This document shows positions 1 to 6,488 of a stretch of 9,821 bases of DNA, piece after piece. The stretch spans positions 1 to 9,821 of the forward strand of contig CAAENW010000162.1 of NCBI GenBank assembly GCA_900757265.1. The letters run 5' to 3'. A program made the translations under genes and the position numbers. The notes beneath the pieces are model-generated. The model was not told the origin of the DNA. It did not search any database and saw only the letters and a program-made list of their open reading frames with translations. The stretch is from an uncultured Collinsella sp. (GTDB lineage: Bacteria; Actinomycetota; Coriobacteriia; Coriobacteriales; Coriobacteriaceae). How positions within the stretch are numbered: position 1 is the stretch's first letter; every line of letters begins with the position of its first letter.

Positions 1-519
1 AAAAGAACGCTCTAGATTATATAGGCCTCATTAAGTATTCATGCAGCTCATAGCACGTAAGACCGAACAATCCGTCAAAGAGTGTTGCACAGATAAATAA
101 TGTCAATCAAATTGCGAAACAACATTCCCCTGTTTGAAATTAACAATCCCAAATTCGCCTCTAGCAACCTGACCGTCCAAGACACACGACATGTGCGCGA
201 CGCATGCGGCCATTGCACCGATGCATTCGACAACCCAAGTTATGCCATATTCACACTTGACTATTATTTGTCTCATTCGCTGTCAGTGCACACGATACAG
301 GCCCGCAAACATGCCCTCCATTAATTATCTTCAGCTCTTGCCCTGTCATACAGCTTCAAAATAACCTCAATTTCCTATCTCAAGATTGCTTTATAGTCTT
401 TTTGACTAGTTGCCGCACGCAGGACAGGCTCAATCCAAGCTAGAATAAAATGTTTGATTCGAAAGAAGGCATCTGCGGGTTTCTAACTGCTTCAACACCG
501 CATTGTTATCGGGAGTGGT
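1..519. other. Gene-poor leader left of the restriction-modification operon
   Basis: I see no supportable gene in this stretch. The longest open frame (100-324, +) has no ribosome binding site and no recognisable protein character. The region is AT-rich compared with the DNA right of 3380. It must carry the promoter of the methyltransferase operon. The best -10-like hexamer is TAGAAT at 441-446, but no good -35 lies 16-18 bases upstream of it. A TTGACT at 402-407 has no matching -10. No clear inverted repeat or controller-protein box was found. The left edge could hold the last codons of an upstream gene, but nothing recognisable is left of one. Confidence 0.5.
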
Positions 520-1533
520 ATGGCAACGTATCGAGCCATTGATCTATTTGCTGGCATTGGTGGAATCAGGATGGGATTCGAAGAGGCCTTTGGCTCTGAC
601 ATCAAAACCATCTTCGCAAGCGAATTGGATGAACCAGCACGTAAGACCTATCGCGCAAATTTCATCGACTCCTTTCAAATCGCAGGCGATATCACACAAA
701 TTGATGCTTCGGATGTTCCCGATTTTGACATTTGCTTGGCGGGCTTTCCCTGCCAAGCTTTTAGTCTGGCGGGGAAACGAAAGGGATTTGCTGACGATTA
801 CAAAGGCAGGGCCCGCGGAACTTTGTTCTTCGATACGCTTCGCATTTGCACCGAGCGTGCAAACAAACCGAGCGTTATCTTCTGCGAAAATGTCAAGGGA
901 CTCCCCATCCACGATAAAGGCAGGACATTTGAGACTATTCTCGGCGCACTAAAAGAAGAGGGATACGTCCCATTTTATAAGATGTTGAACTCTAAGGATT
1001 TTGGCGTTCCCCAAAACAGAGAGCGAATTTATATTGTTGCTTTTCGAGACGACGTCGCTCCAGATAGCTTTACCTTTCCATCTGGACTTGAACACAAAGC
1101 CACCCTCAGCGACATCCTCGAAAACGCCCCCATTAGCCCAAAGTACTATCTATCTGATGTTTACCTTGAAACGCTCAGAAAGCACAGAGCGAGACATGAG
1201 GCACTTGGGCACGGGTTTGGCTATGAAATTCGTGAGCTAGACGGCATCGCAGGAGCCATCGTTTGCGGAGGTATGGGTCGCGAGCGCAATCTAATTGTCG
1301 ATCACCGGGAGCATTCTATGACCCCGGTGACCAGGATTAAGGGGTCAATCAATAAAGAGGACGTTAGAAAGCTAACCCCTCGTGAATGGGCACGACTTCA
1401 AGGTTTTCCCGATTCATACAATTTAGTCCTGAGCGACACTCAGCTATATAAGCAATTTGGCAATTCGGTAACGGTGCCCGTCATTGCTGAAATTGCAAAA
1501 AAAATTAGGGAGGTCCTAGATGGCACGCGATGA
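520..1533 (+). CDS. HpaII-like DNA (cytosine-5-)-methyltransferase
   Basis: This enzyme should transfer a methyl group from S-adenosylmethionine to C5 of a cytosine in a short palindromic site, protecting host DNA from the partner nuclease. The 337 residues carry the full C5-methyltransferase motif order: motif I FAGIGG (10-15), motif IV GFPCQAFS with catalytic Cys78, motif VI ENV (123-125), motif VIII QNRER (165-169), motif IX REWARLQGFPDSY, and motif X QFGNSV near the C-terminus. The recognition region between motifs VIII and IX contains GGMGRERNL and GFGYEI, which I recall from M.HpaII, so CCGG is the likely target. Length is close to M.HpaII, without that enzyme's extra N-terminal leader. 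The start is chosen from GGGAG at 511-515, four bases before ATG. The stop overlaps the nuclease start by 14 bases. Family assignment is firm; the target site is inferred. Confidence 0.95.
   Translation: MATYRAIDLFAGIGGIRMGFEEAFGSDIKTIFASELDEPARKTYRANFIDSFQIAGDITQIDASDVPDFDICLAGFPCQAFSLAGKRKGFADDYKGRARGTLFFDTLRICTERANKPSVIFCENVKGLPIHDKGRTFETILGALKEEGYVPFYKMLNSKDFGVPQNRERIYIVAFRDDVAPDSFTFPSGLEHKATLSDILENAPISPKYYLSDVYLETLRKHRARHEALGHGFGYEIRELDGIAGAIVCGGMGRERNLIVDHREHSMTPVTRIKGSINKEDVRKLTPREWARLQGFPDSYNLVLSDTQLYKQFGNSVTVPVIAEIAKKIREVLDGTR
1507..1513 (+). promoter_or_regulatory. Ribosome binding site of the endonuclease, inside the methyltransferase gene
   Basis: AGGGAGG lies six bases before the ATG at 1520 and within the last codons of the methyltransferase gene. 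It fixes the nuclease start and shows that the nuclease can be translated from the same message after the methyltransferase. That order lets protective methylation come first. Confidence 0.8.
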
Positions 1534-2671
1534 AAAACAGGCAGATAAATGGCGAGCTAATAAAGGCGAATGGAGCGAGCTCTATACCGCAATGCGTCTT
1601 ATCGGCGACGGAAAGATCGCCCTTTCGTATGACACTTCAACGCAAGCCACCGATGTATGGATGGAAGTTGTAGGGGTCATTAGGAAAGAAACCAAAGACC
1701 GCATCGTCGCGTATAGCATGGATGAAAACAATACGGATGTAATCATCGACGTTAACGGCTCTCCCGTTGCCAAGGTTGCCGCCAGCGATTTTACTGTCGC
1801 CGCTGACGATCTTATGGATAAAATTCAGCACGGGAAAAGCACCTTCACAGCATCTGAAGAAGCTGTGACCTTCCTGAAGCTGGCAGAAGTCCTGAAGTTG
1901 AAGGCCGGGAGCGGCGATAAAAACGACATTTATCTAACGACGCTTGATTCGCGCACTGGCCTCAAGCGCGATCGCATCGGCTTCTCGATTAAATCGTATT
2001 TTGGCAATGACCCTACCCTATTCAACACGGCATCAGCCTCGGGGTTGATTTATCAAATTAACGGCATCAATGACGATGACATGAATCACATCAATTCATT
2101 AGTGGACAGCAAAAACCACGCAGCGGTCCAAAGTCGATGCGACGCAATCATTGAGACGGCAAGTTCCGTTGTATTTAAAGACTATGTCATCGCAAAAAAA
2201 GCAAAGGTTCGAGCTTTTAGAGACAATCTTGAGCTTCTTAATCCGCTTTTGCCCGAGGCGATCGAATGGATCCTAAGAGATCATTTTTTCCATGGGAACA
2301 AGGACGTCAACCTTCCAGCCGCAGTTAATAGGCTGGCCCAGGCTAATCCACACCAGATTTCCCGTCCTCACTTAAAATACCAGTACATGTTTAAGGCATT
2401 TCTATACGCAACTTATTGCAGAATGACAGCCTCAACGCTTTGGGACGGCAAGGGCGTCGTCAATGGTGGCTACATCGATGTTTCAAAAACTGGAAAAATA
2501 ACCTGTCATTACGCTCTTGAATCCGACGAATTCAAAGACTACCTATACAATTTGGCTTATCTTGATTTCCCCAGCACAAATCCAGACCATGGTGACTATG
2601 GGTATGTGTATAAAATCGATGATGACTATTTCTTTAATCTGAACTTCCAAATCAGGTTACGCAAGATTTAA
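1520..2671 (+). CDS. HpaII-like type II restriction endonuclease
   Basis: The 383-residue protein is the probable nuclease partner of the overlapping methyltransferase, cutting unmethylated CCGG-type sites in foreign DNA. The N-terminus carries KGEWSELY (15-22), which I recognise as the start of the HpaII restriction endonuclease family domain. GFSIKS (about 154-159) lies where these enzymes have a conserved lysine strand, a plausible part of the nuclease active site, but I cannot assign catalytic residues with certainty. Length is slightly above that of R.HpaII (about 358 residues as I recall). There is no signal peptide or membrane segment, as expected for a cytoplasmic enzyme. The start overlaps the methyltransferase stop, so the two are translationally linked, and a strong terminator follows 12 bases after the stop. 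The pairing supports the call more than the sequence alone. No Vsr-type mismatch repair gene, often found with C5 methyltransferases, is visible here. Confidence 0.88.
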   Translation: MARDEKQADKWRANKGEWSELYTAMRLIGDGKIALSYDTSTQATDVWMEVVGVIRKETKDRIVAYSMDENNTDVIIDVNGSPVAKVAASDFTVAADDLMDKIQHGKSTFTASEEAVTFLKLAEVLKLKAGSGDKNDIYLTTLDSRTGLKRDRIGFSIKSYFGNDPTLFNTASASGLIYQINGINDDDMNHINSLVDSKNHAAVQSRCDAIIETASSVVFKDYVIAKKAKVRAFRDNLELLNPLLPEAIEWILRDHFFHGNKDVNLPAAVNRLAQANPHQISRPHLKYQYMFKAFLYATYCRMTASTLWDGKGVVNGGYIDVSKTGKITCHYALESDEFKDYLYNLAYLDFPSTNPDHGDYGYVYKIDDDYFFNLNFQIRLRKI

Positions 2672-2683
2672 AAATGCCTGTTT

Positions 2684-2723
2684 ACGTGAAGCGACCGTCA
2701 ACCACGGTCGCTTCACGTTTTTC
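2684..2723 (+). terminator. Rho-independent terminator of the restriction-modification operon
   Basis: A perfect 15-bp stem (ACGTGAAGCGACCGT, 2684-2698, pairing with 2704-2718) with a five-base loop is followed by a T run ending at 2722. It starts 12 bases after the endonuclease stop. On the minus strand the first T run comes only about nine bases after the stem, so it is at best a weak terminator for the convergent gene. Confidence 0.9.
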
Positions 2724-2802
2724 TCAATCAGTAAAGCATCCCTGCAATAAGGCATAGCAATCCCAGTGCTTCATAGCTTATGGCTGCAATTAGGCAATAA
2801 AA

Positions 2803-3258
2803 TCATGATGATTTGCTCAACTTCGCTTGAACCATCTTTATATGCCTCAGCGCACACAACAGTGCCGTTCGATTTCGTTCAAAGCAAATCCGAAACCGAG
2901 CGTATATTGCCAGGGCGGCCAGAAATAACGCTACGAAAACCGCGGCTGGAATTGGATTGCTGACCGCCAACGCAGACGAAAACTTGCCGGCGGAAAAAGA
3001 AATCACCAGACCAATCAGGTCGAGGGCCCAACTCGTATAATGCGCATCTGCAACCGCCCGTTCGATTATTTCGCATTTCTCTTCCAGGCTAATATCCTCG
3101 TCAGCTCCAGCAAGAGAGAAATCCACTCCTAAAATCAAATCAATTAATTCAGCCTCGCTATATCCGCTTTCCTTGAACTTTTTTGCGAAGAAACCTGCTG
3201 GACCGGGCACATAAGTAAGATAGTTTTTACGAAATAAATCCTTATAAGCGATTTCCAT
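2803..3258 (-). CDS. Small protein of unknown function with two predicted transmembrane helices
   Basis: I do not recognise this 151-residue protein. Residues 1-75 are soluble and acidic, rich in Glu and Asp around 46-66. Two hydrophobic stretches follow, about 77-99 and 103-120, with Asn-Pro-Ile-Pro between them, so they can form a tight hairpin in the membrane. The tail after 120 is basic (Arg121, Arg123, Arg128, Lys and His beyond), which suggests both ends lie on the cytoplasmic side. There is no cleavable signal peptide. The start is supported by AAGGAG at 3265-3270, six bases before ATG. It points towards the restriction operon, and its own upstream region (3259-3379) separates it from the next gene on the same strand. 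The shape fits a membrane effector or a small anchoring protein, but no family evidence supports either role. Confidence 0.7.
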   Translation of the reverse strand: MEIAYKDLFRKNYLTYVPGPAGFFAKKFKESGYSEAELIDLILGVDFSLAGADEDISLEEKCEIIERAVADAHYTSWALDLIGLVISFSAGKFSSALAVSNPIPAAVFVALFLAALAIYARFRICFERNRTALLCALRHIKMVQAKLSKSS

Positions 3259-3264
3259 TATTAA

Positions 3265-3270
3265 CTCCTT
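3265..3270 (-). promoter_or_regulatory. Ribosome binding site of the two-helix membrane protein
   Basis: AAGGAG, read on the minus strand, sits six bases before the ATG at 3258. It is the main reason for accepting this small unrecognised reading frame as a real gene. Confidence 0.75.
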
Positions 3271-3379
3271 GAAGCACAGATATCGTTTAACACCATCGTT
3301 CTATCATTCCGTCCAGACAGATTTTTGCCGAATTATCTTCGCTCATTCATGGAAGTAATCTGTACAGCAAATATCCGTC

Positions 3380-4174
3380 CTAGCCACGCTTCGCATATCC
3401 TTGCCCGAGTTTCCCCCCAAGCTCCGCGGCATTGCGCTTCGTCTCCTCGGCAAACAGGTCATCGATTGCCCTGTCGATCCGTACGCAGGTCTCGAAATGC
3501 TCGTCCTTCCAGGGCAGATTGAGCCCCAGGCTCGTATCCCAATAGCCGCCGAGCTTTGCGTTGATCACTTCCTCGGGATACAACACGTCGTGGCGGACAC
3601 CTTCGATCGCCTCGTCCTCATCCATATCGCAGGCTGCATCGTCCTTCTTGAGACACTTGCACAGCTCCTTTTGCTCGCGGAAGCGATGCAGCGCGCTGGC
3701 GCACACCACAGCCAAAAAGCGATAACGTTCGCATAGGTCCCATTCGCCGCCGAGCCATACGCGATAGCCCAGAATGACACTTGCGGGCTCCTCGTTGAGC
3801 AGGAACAGGTCCCACGGATATACTTCAGCGCCCGCGTCCTCCCCTGACTTTTGCACGCCGCTGCGCGTAAAGGCGCACGGCTCTACGTCGTAATAGTCAA
3901 AGCCGTGGCCCGCATCGCGACGATTGATGACATGCTTGGGCAACAGGACGATCTTGTCGCTGGGCTCGGGGTCAACCTTGCGCAGCTTTTTGACCTTGCG
4001 GCGGGCGCGCTTTAAGCTGCGCTCGTTATCGACACGGCCGCGGCCGTCCGGCTTGCCGCCGTATCGCAGGGCAACCTCGCGCGCCAGGATCTTTGTGTCC
4101 GCAGCGCACAGCAGGTCGCTCACGGTGGGCAGGTCTTCCCACTCAATGCCGTCGACATCCCAAATCCTGCTCAT
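3380..4174 (-). CDS. Hypothetical charged protein downstream of ClpP
   Basis: I do not recognise this 264-residue protein. The N-terminal third ends in a strongly basic stretch (about residues 48-70, many Arg and Lys, including SLKRARRKVKKLRK), which could contact nucleic acid or acidic protein. The middle is mixed and aromatic (GFDYYDVEP, VYPWDLF, YRVWLGGEW). The last third has an acidic cluster (DDAACDMDEDEA) after a Cys-Lys-rich turn. No membrane helix or signal peptide is evident. A start at 4240 is possible by frame alone, but the extension has no ribosome binding site. The ATG at 4174 is preceded by GAAAGAGG at suitable spacing and begins the protein-like sequence MSRIWDVDG. It lies 74 bases after the ClpP stop on the same strand, so it is probably cotranscribed. 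Function unknown; substrate, adaptor or regulator of the neighbouring protease are all open. Confidence 0.7.
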   Translation of the reverse strand: MSRIWDVDGIEWEDLPTVSDLLCAADTKILAREVALRYGGKPDGRGRVDNERSLKRARRKVKKLRKVDPEPSDKIVLLPKHVINRRDAGHGFDYYDVEPCAFTRSGVQKSGEDAGAEVYPWDLFLLNEEPASVILGYRVWLGGEWDLCERYRFLAVVCASALHRFREQKELCKCLKKDDAACDMDEDEAIEGVRHDVLYPEEVINAKLGGYWDTSLGLNLPWKDEHFETCVRIDRAIDDLFAEETKRNAAELGGKLGQGYAKRG

Positions 4175-4248
4175 GTTCAACCTCTTTCTGGCCGTTAAAC
4201 TACGCGATCGTTCGCCCCGCTCTATATGCCCACAAGACATGAGCCCCG

Positions 4249-4851
4249 CTAGAGTGCCTTCTTACTCGGAGCAATCACCTCGTCCACCAGACCCAACTCC
4301 AGAGCGCGCCTGGCGTTGCACCAGCAGTCGCGCTCGGTGAGCTCGTGGAACTCCTGGGCGCTCAGGTTGCCATGCTCGGCCAGCAGCTCGTCCAGCTCGG
4401 CGCGCATGGCCGCCGTGTGCTGGGCCACGATCTCGATATCGGTCTGCTGCGCCATGCCCGTGCCGCCCATCAACTGGTGGATGAGCACTTGCGTGTGGCG
4501 GTATACCTGGCGGTGGTCGCCGCAGGCCAAGATCACCGCGGCCATCGAGGCCACGACGCCCTCGCCCACCGTGATCACGGGGCAGTCGAGCGACTGCATG
4601 GTGTCGATGAGCGCCAGCCCCGCCGTAACGCTACCGCCCGGGCTGTTGATGATGAGGGTGATGGGCTCGGTGGCGCTCTGATGCTCCAACACCAGCATGG
4701 ACTTAATAAGGCCATTGCAGGTCACATCGTTGACCTCGCCTTCCAGCAGCAGCACGCGGCTGTTAAGCAGCTCACTTGCCATATCGACGGCGGCAACGCG
4801 ACCGTCCTTGGACTTCTTGATAATGCTAGGCTCACGATACATAACGGACAT
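4249..4851 (-). CDS. ClpP-family serine protease subunit
   Basis: This 200-residue protein has the fold signature and length of the proteolytic subunit of Clp protease, a 14-subunit barrel that degrades proteins fed in by an AAA+ partner. The catalytic triad is complete: Ser102 in VVASMAA, His125 in LIHQLMGG, and Asp175 in TERD. The oxyanion-loop motif INSPGGSV (68-75) and the C-terminal GLVDEVI are also present. Several positions differ from housekeeping ClpP: GEGVVASMAAVILACG replaces the usual GQAASMGAFLLAAG-type segment, and the N-terminal axial-loop region is not the standard one. This points to a divergent paralog and not the main cellular ClpP. No clpX, clpA or clpC gene is adjacent. 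The upstream gene is a conjugation-type ATPase, 114 bases away. A purine-rich AGAAGGGA precedes the ATG at 4851. The family call is secure; the role is not. Confidence 0.93.
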   Translation of the reverse strand: MSVMYREPSIIKKSKDGRVAAVDMASELLNSRVLLLEGEVNDVTCNGLIKSMLVLEHQSATEPITLIINSPGGSVTAGLALIDTMQSLDCPVITVGEGVVASMAAVILACGDHRQVYRHTQVLIHQLMGGTGMAQQTDIEIVAQHTAAMRAELDELLAEHGNLSAQEFHELTERDCWCNARRALELGLVDEVIAPSKKAL

Positions 4852-4879
4852 GGTAATTCCCTTCTAAACGGAATCGGTA

Positions 4880-4930
4880 AGGAAGTAAAACGAGGCCGCA
4901 CGGCTAGCGGCCAATGGAAGCCGTGCGGTC
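4880..4930 (-). terminator. Hairpin between the coupling ATPase and ClpP genes, possible partial terminator
   Basis: GCCGCACGGC and its complement form a 10 to 11-bp stem (4895-4905 with 4919-4929) around a 13-base loop. Read on the minus strand it follows the ATPase stop by about 36 bases and is trailed by CTCGTTTTACTTCC, a short, imperfect T run. It may reduce read-through into clpP or protect the 3' end of the message. The poor T tract makes full termination doubtful. Confidence 0.5.
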
Positions 4931-4965
4931 AAATAGGCAAGATTGAGCGCGCGAAGCTGCAAGGA

Positions 4966-6450
4966 CTAATCCCTCAGCCACTTGGCCGCATTGGGATGGT
5001 CGCCGCAAAAATACTTCTTGGCACGGAAGGGGCGCATGCCGGTTACTTTGACCAGGCAGTCGGTACGCGGCATAAGCCCCACCTCGCCCGGGGTTATCAC
5101 GCAACCGCGCACATCGACGGCAGTACGCTCGGCGCCCACGTAATTGGTGCCCAGAACCGACTCGCCGCACAGATTGCTTATGTACTCCTGTGTCGCGATG
5201 TTGCTGCCGCCGCCCATATAGATCAAGCTGTCGCAGTTATCGAGGATGGTAAGCGCTGCGGATTTGCCGTACGCACCATCGAGCTGACTCAGCGATTGCG
5301 CGCACATCAAAAAGCTAATGCCACGGCTGCGCACGGTCGCAATACTCCGCTCAAAATCGGGAATGCGGCCCACGTTGGGAAACTCATCCAGAATAAACTG
5401 CACGTGGCGCTGCAAATGCCCGCTGGGGTTGGAATCAGCGCGGCGCTGGGCCAGGTTAAACAGCTGCTTAAGGGCAACGTTCGCAAGCCATGCATTGGTC
5501 GAGTCGTTGTCGCTCACCTTAAGATCGATTACGCGCTTGCCCTCGTCGATACGGTCGAGGCGCATCTCGTCTTTCTCAAAGACGCGCATGAGCTGGGGGG
5601 TCTTAAGCCGCGAGATGGTCGCGTTAAGCGTGATCAGAATGCTCTTAAGCGTTCTATCGGCTGCCCCGCGAAAATCACGATACTGTTCAACGCCATACAG
5701 GTCCGCGTTCGCAGAATCATACTTGCCAAGAAATTCCTTGGACTCCACCTGCTCCACAAGGTGATCCAGCGGAAATCGTCCCTCGCCATCTCCCGTAACC
5801 TTGATGAGTGCCGCCAGCTTAAAGACGTTGTTTATCTTAAGATAGCGTCGCGGAGCTGCGGGATCCCCGTCCGGCGCAAATGTGCCGGCAAGGCACTCTA
5901 AGAGGAACAGGATTCCAATAATCGCTCGAAGTAGCAGATCGCTCGCATTGTCCCAAAACGGATCGTCCTTAAAGCTACGCCTGTCAGGATCGACCCCCTC
6001 CATGATTGACGCCACTGTGGTGGGGATATCCTCGACATCCATCACGTAGCGCAAAGGATCGTACCCGGACGACTGCTCGGGATTGATGGTGTCGAGAACC
6101 GTTACCTCGTAGCCGTCCTCCTCGAAGCCCTTCCCCGTACGGCGCAGCAGCTCGCCCTTGGTGTCCGTGACCACATAGCAGCACTCGTGGTGATTGAGCA
6201 GGTTGGGCAAAATGAAACTCGCCGTTTTGCCGCTGCCGGTACCGCCAAAGGCAAACACATTGTTGGACACGCTCGTCTCCCAGTGCTTGTCGCCCTCGTA
6301 GAAAGCCACCGTGGCACCTTGCGCCAAGATCACATCGCGCTGCTCATCGCCGGATGACAGCGTCTGCATTTCCTCCTTGGTCGCCCACTTCTTGGTCTGA
6401 TACTCCGTCTGCTGCGCGGCCTCGTAGCCGTACATCTTAATGACCGACAT
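4966..6450 (-). CDS. VirD4/TraG-like type IV coupling ATPase lacking the N-terminal membrane domain
   Basis: Coupling proteins of this family are hexameric ATPases that bring DNA or protein substrates to a type IV secretion channel. The 494 residues show Walker A GGTGSGKT (69-76), TDTKGELLRRTGKG just after it, Walker B ILDEF with Asp355-Glu356, the following PNVGRIPDFERSIATVRSRG segment with Arg374 and Arg376, and Gln385 in CAQSLSQL. The C-terminal MRPFRAKKYF is also typical of Gram-positive VirD4-like proteins. Most relatives begin with one or two membrane helices and reach about 600 residues. This one starts directly at the soluble pre-Walker part (KKWATKEEM, 20-28), so the anchor is absent. 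The start at 6450 is preferred to 6537 because AAAGGGG lies seven bases before it and the longer version would add an Arg-rich non-family leader. It follows the 305-aa gene by 38 bases. No relaxase, VirB4 or other transfer gene is in view. Confidence 0.9.
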   Translation of the reverse strand: MSVIKMYGYEAAQQTEYQTKKWATKEEMQTLSSGDEQRDVILAQGATVAFYEGDKHWETSVSNNVFAFGGTGSGKTASFILPNLLNHHECCYVVTDTKGELLRRTGKGFEEDGYEVTVLDTINPEQSSGYDPLRYVMDVEDIPTTVASIMEGVDPDRRSFKDDPFWDNASDLLLRAIIGILFLLECLAGTFAPDGDPAAPRRYLKINNVFKLAALIKVTGDGEGRFPLDHLVEQVESKEFLGKYDSANADLYGVEQYRDFRGAADRTLKSILITLNATISRLKTPQLMRVFEKDEMRLDRIDEGKRVIDLKVSDNDSTNAWLANVALKQLFNLAQRRADSNPSGHLQRHVQFILDEFPNVGRIPDFERSIATVRSRGISFLMCAQSLSQLDGAYGKSAALTILDNCDSLIYMGGGSNIATQEYISNLCGESVLGTNYVGAERTAVDVRGCVITPGEVGLMPRTDCLVKVTGMRPFRAKKYFCGDHPNAAKWLRD

Positions 6451-6488
6451 TGCACGGCCCCTTTCTTGTCGATAGTTCTGCGTGATTG

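Noticed and set aside
100..324. 74-codon open frame in the left leader
   Set aside because: No ribosome binding site, no protein-like pattern and no neighbour context.
402..446. TTGACT and TAGAAT as a promoter for the methyltransferase
   Set aside because: The hexamers are about 33 bases apart, far too wide to form one promoter, and neither has a good partner.
4175..4240. 22-residue N-terminal extension of the 264-aa protein
   Set aside because: No ribosome binding site for the longer start, while GAAAGAGG precedes the ATG at 4174.
4214..4250. Octamer GCCCCGCT repeated at 4214-4221 and 4243-4250
   Set aside because: Only two short copies, one overlapping the ClpP stop. This is easily chance in GC-rich DNA.
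4345..5901. 518-codon open frame on the plus strand across the ClpP and ATPase genes
   Set aside because: It lies antisense to two clear protein families and crosses the gap between them. Its translation is rich in Ala, His, Gln and Arg with no domain, as expected from the opposite strand of GC-rich codons.
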